Assembly (NCBI RefSeq): GCF_002288925.2
Contig: NW_022098004.1
Span: forward strand, 12,351,347 to 12,415,346
Length of the DNA: 64,000 nucleotides
From: Delphinapterus leucas
Lineage: Eukaryota > Chordata > Mammalia > Artiodactyla > Monodontidae
Direction: 5' to 3'
Shown: positions 33,440-44,299 of the stretch, piece after piece
Layout of the letters: each line of letters begins with the position of its first letter
How positions within the stretch are numbered: the stretch's first letter is position 1
Notes under the pieces: model-generated
Seen by the model: only the letters and a program-made list of their open reading frames with translations
What the model was told of the DNA's origin: nothing
Databases searched by the model: none
Position numbers and translations under genes: made by a program

Positions 33440-33960
33440 AGTTTTGTAGGAGTGGAAAAAATCTCCCTTCTTCCCTCCTAGATCCTTTGGCTAGTCTAAT
33501 AATTAAATTGACATAAGACCGATTAACAGGAGAAAAACAAATCTAATTTTGTATGTACCAGTGCCCCACAAAAATATGAGACTTAAAAAGTGACCAAAAC
33601 AGGAAGCTTTTATACCTTTTAGATAAAGAAACAATAAATTTGTGAAGAACTGACAAGACAAAGGGGTTTGGGCTTGGGGTAGTAAATTGGTGAAGAAGTA
33701 ACAAGTTTGGTTTATTCAGCATTCTTGGCCCTGGATTCCCTATATCTGGTGATAAGGATGCCCTCTACCCCTGTGGTACCTTTCCGGTGGGAGGTTATCT
33801 CCTGCTGATTACTGGGACAAAGGAGAATCAGTGTCCTTCTTTTACTGGCTATTTCTCAAGTACCTTTAATTCAAAATATCAATAGGCCAAAGTGGCATAT
33901 TTTGGGGTGATACATTCTGAGCCCCTGCTGATTCAACTTCCTTGATGAATAATCCCTTTA
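33440..33960 (-). mobile_element. Probable ERV LTR fragment
   Basis: 'gaccgattaacaggagaaaaacaaatctaattttgtatgtaccagtgccccacaaaaatatgag', 'caagacaaaggggtttgggcttggggtagtaaattggtgaagaa' and 'gggaggttatctcctgctgattactgggacaaaggagaatcagtg' match my recollection of a mammalian LTR. Family unnamed; no coding remnant seen. Confidence 0.5.
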
Positions 33961-34780
33961 CCTTATGCCTTCACTGAAACTGGGCCAAGTGGCCCCCTGG
34001 AAACACTGCTTCCCCTACAGCAACCTCAGGGGGCTGCTGTTTTTTCTCCTACACTTTTCATTTCCCAAAACCTGGAGTTGAAATAAATATCTTCCTTGTA
34101 CCCCATCACTGCTTCCAAATTCTCTTTCCTCCTCCTTCCTGGATTTGCCGTTGAAGTTAGTGGAAGTACTGAAGTATTTGAGCCAAGAACGGTAAGAGGA
34201 AATGATCAGAGAGTAGAACCTTTGAAGTAAAGGTTGTGGAGGTTTGTTGGATTGTCAGAGAAAGCCTATGCAAGTAGGTGGCTGAGTTGGACTAAAAAAG
34301 TTACCTGACTCTGAGAAATTTGAAAAATTGAGAGAACAAGTTTGGATCATCTGTGGATATTGAAATCATCTGATAGAGGCTAAGAACAAACAAGCTGTCA
34401 GTGACAAGGGAGTGACTGGAGAAGGCCGTAGCTGGTGACAATAAGGAGGGACAAGGGGCAGTAAAGCCTCAGGACCTGTGCTTCAAAGTAGGACAGTTTG
34501 CCCCCCCACCCCCCCAAAAAGGAGAAAGTTTAGAAGCAGCAGCTCCGCCATCTGTCCAGCGCCTGTACCTGTGGATCCTGCCCTTCCTAGTACCGTATTC
34601 GTCCCCCATCCACTGCGTGCCCTGCTCCTCTCAGTGACCTTGCCTTTTCCTGCGTTTATCCCCTTAATCCCGCACCGTCGTCTTCTCACTTCAGCTGGAT
34701 CATTCCCCTCGGCAAACAGACCATTCTGATGTCACCTGCCTTAGTAGGGAAGTCCATTTTAACTAAGACACAGCACAGTT
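33961..34780. other. No recognised feature
   Basis: Unique-looking intron, including a short C run at 34501-34515. No coding signal. Confidence 0.4.
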
Positions 34781-34789
34781 GAAGTCTTT

Positions 34790-35312
34790 TTATTTTATTT
34801 TATTTTTATTGAGGTATAGTTGATTTACAATGTTGTGTTAGTTTCATGTGTAGAGCAAAGTGATTCAGTTATACATATATATATATTCTTTTTCAGATTC
34901 TTTTCCCTTATAGGTTATTACAAAATATTGAGTATAGTTCCCTGTGCTTGTTGCTTATCTGTCTTATATATAGTAGTGTGTATCTGCTGATCCCAAACTC
35001 CTAATTTATCCCTCCCCCCTTTCCCCTTTGGTAGCTGTAAGTTTGTTTTCTATGTCTGTGGGTCTGTTTCTGTTTTGTATATAAGTTCATTTGTGTCATA
35101 TTTTAGATTCTATATATAAGCTGTACCATATGGTATTTGTCTTTCTCTGTCTTACTCCACTTAGTATGATAATCTCTAGGTCCATCCATGTTGCTGCAGA
35201 TAGCATTATTTCATTCTTTTTTATGGCTGAGTAATATTCTACTATACACATATACACACACACACCACATCTTTATCCATTCATCTGTCGATGGACATTT
35301 AGTTTGATTGAA
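34790..35312 (-). mobile_element. L1 3' end, artiodactyl type, antisense
   Basis: 'attgaggtatagttgatttacaatgttgtgttagtttcatgtgtagagcaaagtgattcag' to 'ccattcatctgtcgatggacatttag'. It is flanked by gttgaagtcttttta and attgaagccttttta (about 34779 and 35311), a plausible duplication. 5'-truncated. Confidence 0.87.
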
Positions 35313-35349
35313 GCCTTTTTAAAAGAATGCTGATACATTCCTTAAAAAA

Positions 35350-36260
35350 AAAAAAAAAGCCAAGAAACACCCATGGCAAAGACCACCATAAACAAGGACA
35401 AAAATAACAAACTAGGAGAAAGCCATTTGCAACTAAATCCAAACAAGGTACAAATTTCCCTAGTAAGAGCCTCTACAAATCAATAAGAAACATATCAACC
35501 ACCCAGTTTTTAAAAGGGCAAAGAAAACTCACCAGAACGGAAATATAAATGGCTCTTACACATTAGAAAAGATGCTGAGTTTCCCTAATAAAAAGAGAAA
35601 CAAATTTAAATGACAAGGAGATGCTATTTTTCACAAGATTGGCAGAGATCCCAAAGTTAGATAATAGTGCTTTGACAAGGATGTGGCTCTCCGTGTTTGT
35701 AATGGTAAAAGATTGTCATTGAAGTCCATAGTAGTGACTGCCTGATAAATTATGGTTCTTCCATACAATAGAACAACATGCAGCTTGGAAAAGAGAAAGT
35801 GCTCTATGTACTGATACACAATGATCCCTGGAATACATAAATAAGTTAAAAAAGCCAGAAGCAGGATAGTGTAGAGGTATACAATCATTTATGTGCAGGA
35901 TGGGGAGAGAATATATACAAATGTACATTGCTTGGATATGCATGAAATAGCTCTGGCAGGAAGAAGCAGATTTTAAAACTCTGACTTGCAGACCCCAATA
36001 AAAACTAAATATATGGAGATTTAAGTGTTCAGATAGGAAATTAGGTCCTACCTACAGCTCTAGGAAATCAGCTTCTGGAGGAGATAACCTGTGGACTGTC
36101 AGTGATTGCATATGCAGAGAGCACTGCACAAGGACACCAGAAACTGGTAAACAGTTGTTGCTTCAGAGAAAAAGAATCGGTGGCTAGGGGATTATTTTGG
36201 TCATTTTGTATTTTGACCATATGCATAAACTAAATTAATTTTTTTCCCCCAAATGGCAAA
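35350..36260 (+). mobile_element. Old L1M/HAL1-like fragment, sense
   Basis: 'ctacaaatcaataagaaacatatcaacc', 'gggcaaagaaaactcacc', 'aatgacaaggagatgctatttttcacaagattggcag' and 'acaatgatccctggaatacataaa' follow an old LINE ORF2-to-3' UTR order. Highly diverged. Confidence 0.6.
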
Positions 36261-36289
36261 GAATCACTGGCAAGACTTATGGCTAATAC

Positions 36290-37200
36290 ATACTTCATGT
36301 TCTGATAGTCAACGTTTCATTGTAAATCAAGAGAGCTAGGAGTATTTGAAACCTGACTAGGGGGTAGGTTACAGCATTTATGAGATGGGAGGCCAACATG
36401 AAATAGATGGCTGGCTCCAGAAGGATCACTGAATTAGTTGAGTCCATGGAATGTATTCACAGGGAGACTGATTTTAGGGGCAGCTGAGCCATTTCTCATC
36501 CTCCATACACATTCCCTTAGCCCATCAACTGACCTGCTGAATAGGAGGTCTTCTTTTCTCCAGACTTTTTTCAGTTTGGTGGGGTTTAGATTGTGCTGGG
36601 AGTGTTCCACCTTTTGTTTTTGTTTTTGTTTTTTAGCCTTATTTTTAACAGTTTAGTGAGAGTAATTAAAAAGTGGGTCAAGAAGCTTCTTACTGTGCTT
36701 TACCTGGCCTTTTCTCCCTCTCTCTCCTTCGTTCGGGTGGAAACCTCCTCCACCCACTGCACCACTTCCAGCCGATGGTTTCTCCTATACAACACCAGGC
36801 TAGGTCTGCTGGCCAGCAAGCAGCCTTTTCCTGGTATTTACATCCCAGGGAAATACAGATAGATGTTTTTCAGAGCATTTCAGGCTTGGCAAGATTGGCT
36901 GGACAGGTGGGATTGTTGCAACAGTTTGTCCTTATTATTACCCTCTTTCCTGTTCCTTTTCACATGTTTCTGTTGTTTTAAAGGGTTTTGTTTGGATTAA
37001 TTAATTACAGGAGGAGAAAAAGCAAACCTTTCCACAGCTATGGTGGGCCAGGTGCTTTAAGAGGAGGCAAGTCATGGATGATTGTTGGCCTTTCCAGATG
37101 ATCATGAGTAACTGATGCTGCAGTACCTCTCTTCCACAGAGGCTCTTGCAGAGTATTAATGATTAACAATGTTCACGGCCTCTCACAGAGTTAAATTGGT
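36290..37200. other. No recognised feature
   Basis: Unique-looking intron. No coding signal or named repeat. Confidence 0.45.
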
Positions 37201-37204
37201 CTCT

Positions 37205-37345
37205 CTACGTCTCAGTCACTGAAGTAAAAAATGTGACGGAGTGATTTATCCAGGGTGGGGCAAGCCCACACAGCAGGTGAATTAGGAGTGCAGCCCAGAA
37301 GTCAGACCATCTTATTAATGCCCTGCTCTAACCACCATAACTTCC
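37205..37345 (+). mobile_element. MIR fragment, sense
   Basis: 'gagtgatttatccagggtggggcaagcccacacagcaggtgaattaggagtgcagcccagaagtcagacc' resembles the MIR 3' half. Confidence 0.55.
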
Positions 37346-37349
37346 TTCC

Positions 37350-37941
37350 TTATTTTTTTAATCAGCTTGTGGAGAGAGCGAAAGAAGGAATGGGCTGTAT
37401 TAATAATGGCTGTATTCTACCAGAATATAGAATGAAAGGCTTTAAAGACTTCCTTTCATTGCCTTTTTTACTTCCCTCCCCCTATTTAAAACAAACTTTC
37501 TGGCTTGATGACAATCTCAGTGACATTTCAGACTTCCCTTCCTAATTCTCATTTGACAGAGGCATGTCCCTTTTTAGCCATTTCCCCTGATTTTCTTTGA
37601 CTCTGCAGCACAGCATATATCTGAAGGGGCAGGCATCTAAGCTTTTTGTCTTTCTAAAATTTAACAGCGTACAAACCCTACTGAGAAATAAATATGATCC
37701 TGCAAAACCTTTTCTATTAAGTGCGGGAAGAGTGTTCTAGCTTTCATCTCTTTCATCATTTCAGCAGTGCACTCACTGGGGAACAGATCATTTCACCAGC
37801 TTTTCCAATGGAGAAATAGCCAGACTGATGACTTCTCAGAAAAATTCCTTTCTTTTCTTTTTCTGCTAAAAGGCACATTAAAATTTATTAACCCAGGTTG
37901 GTTATCAGTTCAAAGTCATACAGATGCATAGTGTGAAAAGT
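37350..37941. other. No recognised feature
   Basis: Unique-looking intron without named repeat or coding signal. Confidence 0.45.
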
Positions 37942-37953
37942 CAAAATATATTA

Positions 37954-38317
37954 GGACTTCCCTGGTGGCCCAGTGGTTAAGAATCTGCCTGCCAATGCGG
38001 GGGAACACAGGTTCGAGCCCTGGTCTGGGAATAGCCCACATGCTGTGGAGCAGCTAAGCCTGTGCACCACAACTACTGAGCCTGTGTGCTAGAGCCTGCG
38101 AGCCACAACTACTGAGCCTGCGCACCACAACTACTGAGCCCTTGCGCCTAGAGCCCGTGCTCTGCAACAAGAGAAGCCACCGCATTGAGAAGCCCGCGCA
38201 CCGCAACGAAAAGTAGCCCCCGCTCGCCGCAACTAGAGAAAGCCCACGTGCAGCAACGAAGACCCAACACAGCCAAAGATAAAATAAACAAAATAAAATT
38301 TTAAAAATCTATAAAAA
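37954..38317 (+). mobile_element. CHR-type SINE, long form
   Basis: 'ggacttccctggtggcccagtggttaagaatc' head, 'gttcgagccctgg' B box, tandem body, A-rich tail. Duplications caaaatatatta (37942-37953) and caaaatgtatta (38318-38329). Confidence 0.92.
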
Positions 38318-38329
38318 CAAAATGTATTA

Positions 38330-39130
38330 TGCAGTCTCCTGACCCAGGCCTGGGTCCTGCTTTCCAGAGGCAACCGCTTTAAACTCTTTTAGCTAGTTCT
38401 TCTGGTATTATTTTGTTTGTGATTTAAACTACTGTGTTTAGTATACTGTTATTTATTGTTTTTTCAATATTACACATTTTTAAAAAGACATCATTTATTA
38501 ACTTCCTGTTAATTCTAGTCTTTAAGAAGCACCAACTCCTGTTTTGGAAGAGGAGGAATTAACACTCTTGTACTGCCCCTCCCCTGAGCCCGGGTGTGGA
38601 CTACCCTTGTATTTCCTTTTATGTATGTATGTTATTTGTTAGTTTGCTTCATTTTCTGTGTCCCTATCACATTTTTCCCAAACTCTCCAGCAGGGCTGTG
38701 AAATCCATCTCAGTATTTTTCTCCACTATGTCAGATAATCTGTCATTTACATCCCATCCCCAGTCCCTTCTGGAGCCTTCCATCCTCCTGCTCAGGTCTG
38801 GGCTCCTTGTTCTCTCGGCTTCCTGTGCAGCTGTTGTTCTGGGCCTGCCTTTCATCCCTCTTTGTGTGGCTCCCCTGTTTCTTGGATCCTTTGTCTTACT
38901 CTTTCTAGGTTTATTCCCTCGTTTTGATAGAGCTCATCCTCCAGTTACATCCTGAAGAAATGATTTATGGGAGATAAATTTTTGAAACTTGGAGTGTCTG
39001 AAAATGACTTTGTTCTGTCTTCACATTTTACTAATGGTTTTGCTGGGTATAACATTATAGGTGGAAAATGATTTTCCTTCAGAATTGTGAGGACATTGCT
39101 CCATGGTCAGAAGCCATTTGGAAGTCTTGA
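38330..39130. mobile_element. Probable old LINE fragment
   Basis: 'ttgaaacttggagtgtctgaaaatgactttgttctgtcttcacattttactaatggttttgctgggtataacattataggtggaaaatgattttccttcagaattgtgaggacattgctcc' matches a diverged mammalian LINE pattern. Orientation and family are uncertain. A 119-codon open frame here is not considered coding. Confidence 0.45.
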
Positions 39131-39765
39131 GTCTTCGTATATGACCTCATCCTCCCCGCCCCCCTCTGCCCCCCGCCTTGGAAGTTTTTAGGATCTTCTC
39201 ACCAGGCACCCAGACCCCCAGCAGTGAGAAGAACCCACTCCTTTTTGCATCTTTTTCTAGGTGCTCTTCACCATCTGATCCCTTCCACTGGGTACACCAA
39301 CTCAGTTGCCCACTGAACAAGCGAGAAAGTCGTACCTGCATGATTCTCTTACCTTGACATAGTTGGTTGTGACAGCTGGAGGGAGTGGTCATCTTTGCTG
39401 CAGCTCAGTTTGCTGCCTGTAGCAAATCCGTACACCTGAATAATTCTTTATGGCAGCTCCTGACAAGAAGTTGTTCAGTTGGCTGATTATTGAGTTAGCT
39501 AATTGCTCCAATTACATCCATCCAGTATTGGTTTTAGCTTCAAGGCTGGACTCAGGCATTGCTTCTGGCTCATAACGTAGTAGAGTATATGACTTTAAAA
39601 CTAGCCCCCAAGAGCAAACAGACGAAAGTAGCCTGGCTGTGAGGTAGCCAGTGACAAGAGAAAAAAACTCATTTGCCACCCTCAGCTAAGTCCATCCTTA
39701 GGTCTCTTGACCTGGTTGTTCCAGGGCTTCATTATCACAAAATATGAATGCAAATATCACATTTT
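39131..39765. other. No recognised feature
   Basis: Unique-looking intron; no coding signal. Confidence 0.4.
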
Positions 39766-39767
39766 AA

Positions 39768-40093
39768 AAATTTTTTTTTATTTATTTATTTTTGGCTGCG
39801 TTGGGTCTTTGTTGCTGCATGCGGGGTTTCTCTAGTTGCTGCGAGCAGGGGGCTATTCTTCGTTGCGGTGCGTGGACTTCTCATTGCATTGGCTTCTCTT
39901 GTTGTGGAGCATGGGCTCTAGGTGCGCGGGCTTCAGTAGTTGTGGCTTGAGGGCTCTAGAGAGCAGGCTCAGTAGTTGTGGCGCACGGGCTTAGTTGCTC
40001 CGCGGCACGTGGGATCTTCCCGGACTAGGCTTGAACCCGTGCCCCCTGCCTTGGCAGGCGGGTTCTTAACCACTTCACCACCAGGGAAGCCCC
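39768..40093 (-). mobile_element. CHR-type SINE, long form, antisense
   Basis: T-rich tail, 'ttggctgcgttgggtctttgttgctgc' to 'ccacttcaccaccagggaagcccc'. No clear target duplication because both sides are T-rich. Confidence 0.9.
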
Positions 40094-40524
40094 ACTTTTT
40101 TTTTTTTTCTTGCAAGTTCTATTGTCATAGACCAAAAAAAGCAAAGATTCATCCAGCATTCCCCTTAATTCTGTCCCTTATTTGCGTTTCAATTAGGACA
40201 GCTTAGCCTGTGTACCCCAGATTACAGTTTACGGCAAGGATGTTGAGCATTCTGCAGGCTCTCATCCAGTGGTGCCGAGGCCAGCCTAAGACAAATTCCA
40301 GGCTCCTGACAGCCGTTCAAGGAGGGGTCTGCCATCTGTTGCAATGAACAAATGCTTTTCCTGTGCCTGCTCTGAAGTACTTACGTCTCCTGTGGAAGAA
40401 AACCCAGTGAAGGATGGACAGCAGCTGTGAGATGAGCCAACATCGAGAGTTGTTATTTTAGTAGATATCATTATTGGAATCTATTTATAATATACGAAGT
40501 TGATACGTTTTCCCAATATTCATA

Positions 40525-41235
40525 CATTCTTTTAACAAATGTTTACTGAGTGCCTAACAAGTGCCAGGCACTGTGCCGGGTGTTTGAGTTATATCAGTGA
40601 TCAAAACAGATGTTGGCTCAAGCCTTTGTGGAGTTTCCATTCCAGCAGGGAGATAGACATTAAACGTAATAAATAAATTATGTGGTGTGTTAGAAAATGC
40701 TGAATGTTACGAAGAAAAGGAAATCCGAGGAGGGTAGGGAAATCAGGACTGTGGGGTGAGAGTTAAGTTTAGAGTATTGAATAGGATGGTAAGCGTTAAG
40801 TGTCAGTGAGAAGTTTGAGATTTGAGCACAGACTTGAGGGAGGTAAGGAAGTTAACAAGATGTTATGTGGGAAGAGAGTATTAAAGGTGGAAGGAATGGC
40901 TTGCAAAGGTGTTGCACGCCTGAAGCGGAATGAGTCGGGCGGTTAGTTACGAGAGGAGATCGGAGAGGTAAGTACCTGGCGGGTGCTGTTGCCCTCTACT
41001 AAGGTGTGGAAAGCTGCTGCAGGCGAGGTCTACTGGGCATCCAAGTGGAGTTGCCCACTGGGCAGTTGAGTGAAATTCTGGAGTTAGGGAGAGAGGTCTG
41101 GGCTGAAAATAGGACATTTGGAGGTCAGAGGCAAATAAATGGTATTTAAGCTTTAGGACTGGGTGAAATCAGTCAGGCAGTGAGTGTACATGGAGAAAAG
41201 CAGTCCAGGGATCGAGTGCCAGAAGACTCCCAGAT
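40525..41235 (+). mobile_element. Possible ancient mammal-wide repeat
   Basis: 'acaaatgtttactgagtgcctaacaagtgccaggcactgtgccgggtg', 'gggagatagacattaaacgtaataaataaatta', 'ggaatggcttgcaaaggtgttgcacgcctgaagc' and 'agtctgggctgaaaataggacatttgg'-like parts follow a widespread mammalian repeat whose name I cannot give. A related stretch lies at 51850-52345. Confidence 0.45.
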
Positions 41236-41544
41236 ACCCTCAAAGAAGCCAGCATTAACAATCAGACAAGTCCAAATAGTGGGCCATTCTGTAGGCAAGG
41301 GGAGTGTTCTAGACAAGGGAGATCAACTTTCCTTGGTTTGAAACTTTTCAAAATTGGAAGTTTGTGGGGGGAAAATGTCAAAATTTTAAATATACTTTGC
41401 TGCCAGAGGTGAATTAGCCTCAGGAACAGATAGAACAAGCAACTCCTAAAGTCTCAGATCAATCATTTTTCTGTAGCAGCAGCAAGATTTTAATTTCTTT
41501 CTGTATTCTAGAGAAGCATCTTTTCAAGGACATGAGAGGGTAAG

Positions 41545-41632
41545 AGCAGGAACAACAGGAAGTGTTGACTTTCTGCTGAGTGCCAGGTATTATGCTGCTC
41601 AGTGCGCTCACATACGTTGAGCATGTAATTAT
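41545..41632 (+). mobile_element. MIR, first part
   Basis: 'gttgactttctgctgagtgccaggtattatgctgctcagtgcgctcacatacgttgagcatgtaattatctc' is the MIR 5' half. It breaks off and resumes at about 41918. Confidence 0.65.
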
Positions 41633-41917
41633 CTCTTTCTGGACTTCCTATCCCACGTTGTCCCCTTGGCAGATTCTTTCTCATCCTTCACGTTTCAGAC
41701 ACCTCCCCCTCCCTTTCTACAGCCTTCCGCAATTCACACTCTTAGGCTCCTACTGCACTTGCTGTGTAGCGCTTTTCTCATAATCTAATTCTTGTTTGCA
41801 TATCTGTCTCAAGCAAGTGAATTAAATGAGGATAAGAAATTTGTGTTTCTATCTTCAGTGGCCAGCAGAGTCTGGCACACTGAAGGCACTCAATGAATAA
41901 AGGCTGAGTTGATGAAT
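41633..41917 (+). mobile_element. L2 3' end inserted in the MIR
   Basis: 'ctcatccttcacgtttcagacacctcc...', 'tactgcacttgctgtgtagcgcttttctcataatctaattcttgtttgc' and 'gtggccagcagagtctggcacactgaaggcactcaatgaataaa' form the L2 3' end. It lies exactly between two halves of a MIR. Confidence 0.65.
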
Positions 41918-42010
41918 ACCTCATTTAATCATCATGCTTCAAGGTAGTTATTATTATCCTCATTTTATTAATTGGTTACTTGAGGCTCAGATAAATTTAC
42001 TCACCCAGGG
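41918..42010 (+). mobile_element. MIR, second part
   Basis: 'ctcatttaatcatcatgcttcaaggtagttattattatcctcattttattaattggttacttgaggctcag' continues the MIR from 41632. Confidence 0.65.
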
Positions 42011-42325
42011 TTTTAAAAGAAAAAAAACCTTAAGTGGCAGGGGCAGGTTTCTGCACAGAATGCTAAGCCACTATGTCTCACTGCTTTAAAAACACAGTTC
42101 CAAAGTAGTACTGTTGATATGCGGGACTTAGCTATATAAGCAGTGCTCAGATATTCCAGTATTCCTGTCTGAAGTCTAGATTTCTGATTTTCCTCAGCCT
42201 TATGAAACTTACATATGACTATCAACATAGGGGACAAGTTGAAAGTTTAAATGTATTTCTCATAGGAAGCTACAACAGATACCAACTGTATAATCTTAAA
42301 CTTAAGATTTAAAAATATTAGCTGT
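42011..42325. other. No recognised feature
   Basis: Short unique-looking stretch. No coding signal. Confidence 0.4.
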
Positions 42326-42327
42326 CT

Positions 42328-42470
42328 GGGACTTCCCTGGCAGTCCAGTGGTTAAGACTCTGTGCTTCCACTGCAGGGGTCACACGTTCGATCCCTGGTC
42401 TGGGAACTAAGATCGTGCATGCCACGCGGAGTGGCCAAAAAAATAATTAAAAAAAATAAAAATAATAGTA
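42328..42470 (+). mobile_element. Short tRNA-Glu SINE
   Basis: 'gggacttccctggcagtccagtggttaagactctgtgcttccactgcagg' head, 'gttcgatccctgg' B box, then 'ctaagatcgtgcatgcc' and an A-rich tail. This is the minimal ~140-bp form, like the copy at 56930. Confidence 0.88.
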
Positions 42471-42484
42471 AATAAAACTATTAA

Positions 42485-42726
42485 TATTAGAACAGGCAGA
42501 TCTGTAGAGACGGAAAATAGATTAGTGGTTGCCTGGAGCTAGAGGAATGGGGGTGACTGCTAATGGGTATGAGGGGGTTTTTTTTGAGAGGGTGATAAAA
42601 TGTTCCAAAATTAGATTGTGGTAATGGCTGTACAACTGAATATACTAAAAACCATTGACTTGCATGCTTTAAATGAGTGAATTCTTTAGTATATGAACTA
42701 TATCTCAGTAAAGCTGTTTTTAAAAG
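42485..42726 (+). mobile_element. L1M 3' UTR, sense
   Basis: 'acggaaaatagattagtggttgcctggagctagaggaatgggggtgactgctaatgggtatgaggg' to 'gtgaattctttagtatatgaactatatctcagtaaagctgtttttaaaa' is the typical L1M 3' UTR and tail. Confidence 0.8.
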
Positions 42727-42729
42727 TAT

Positions 42730-44262
42730 TAACTGAGAATAAAAAATGATGTGTCATCAGATTTTCCAGCATTCTTTTAGAATACAAATCATTTCAGTAG
42801 CTTATATATTTGGGTTATCGTCTCTATTATCTTCACTCTTAGAGAAAAGCTCTTCCTTGTTACAACTAGGTAAATTTTCGTTTTTTGTGTTTTTGCGTGG
42901 GTGCCCTTTTAGTTTTAGTTATATCATTCAGATGAGACCATCAGTGTCGACACCCCTAGCTCCGAACCTCCTTCCTTCGTCTGGGCAGTGAGAATGGTGA
43001 ACATGCTCACTCAGTCTTTGCTGAATTACCAGCTGGGCCTCACAGTGATGGGAGCAGCATCGTGAAGCCACTTGCCCCCAAGGAGAGGGCCACAGACTCT
43101 CCCAGGCTGCTCCTGGCTTCTGGGCAAGGAGCCACAGGTCAGAGGCCTTGCTCTCACAGCAGGGAGAGAGTGATGCCAAGTTTCCCAGGACAAATGGTTA
43201 ATATACAAGGATGAATCAGAGAACTGAACAGTCCACCCTTCACATCTTTAGTTGGTGGAATTTGCTTTGATTTGTTTTCATTTTCTTGAACCATCTGTGC
43301 GTGGCAACATTGGCCAGCTTTGTTTCACCACACCTTCATCTCCCAGCCAGTAGTCGCTAAAGCTCCTTTTTCAAACTTATTGATTGTGATCCATAGTCAT
43401 ACATTTACGTTATGACCCATTGTGGATCATGGTCATAAAGGCTCTGAGGGGATGCCAGCATGCAAAGAAACTGGATTTGTTCAAGGTTCATCCATCACTC
43501 AGCAGTAGGGTTGGATGACAGGAACCTCGTAGAACAATCTGCATTTCTGAATGAAAAAGCTACTTTAGCAACCCCTAGCTGGCAGATTAAGGAAAGGGAC
43601 TCTACTTATCCTTATCATTTTTTTCTTGCCTTAGAGATGGAGGGTGCGAATTCTTTTTGGTAGTCAGTGATGCAGTGGGTAAAAATCTTCCATTTATTAA
43701 AGAGAAACTATGTTGTGGTTATACAGATTACCCAGCTGCGGTTAACATCTATGAAAACCATTTCCTGAGTGCAGTAAAAAGAAAGTTTTCTGCTTTCTGT
43801 ACCAGACTCCGTGGGAACAGATATTTTTCTTTGTTGAAATCCATTGCATTGCTTTAGCAAAGTGACACCTAGGGCTCAGGCTTGAAACAGGCCCCTTCTT
43901 TTGATCATGCTTGTGCAGGTAATTGCTTCCCAAGGACTCTTTAAATCCTAGATTGTAAAGGGGTCCTGTGACAATGGGAAAACTGTGGATAATGGTGTGT
44001 CCTGGCTTTTTGAGGATAGATGGGAGCTGCCCTGGAGTGGGGCAGGTTGGGGTCTGGGCCCCGTTGAGTTGCCCACTGAGTTACCAGGATAGCGGCTTCT
44101 AGGAAGCCAGAGAAGACGCCCTGGCAAGCGAGCGAGCGACTGACAGCGCAGATGCCGCCCCGAGAGGGATTTGGAGTCAGGGCCCCAGCAGGAGTGTCAC
44201 GTGCTGGAAATTACCTTTCTTACTATTCAGCCCCATCTAATGAAAGGACCATAAAGTGCACA
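42730..44262. other. Repeat-poor intron
   Basis: No repeat or coding signal recognised. A modest CpG cluster sits near 44125-44165 ('ggcaagcgagcgagcgactgacagcgcagatgccgcccc'), too small for a CpG island. Confidence 0.4.
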
Positions 44263-44263
44263 T

Positions 44264-44299
<36 letters not shown>
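44264..44299. repeat. (CA)n microsatellite
   Basis: Uninterrupted CA dinucleotide run of about 16 units, with a terminal CG variant. Confidence 0.95.

Noticed and set aside
44125..44165. CpG-rich patch as a possible promoter
   Set aside because: Only about 40 bp, with no island-scale CpG enrichment or TSS evidence.
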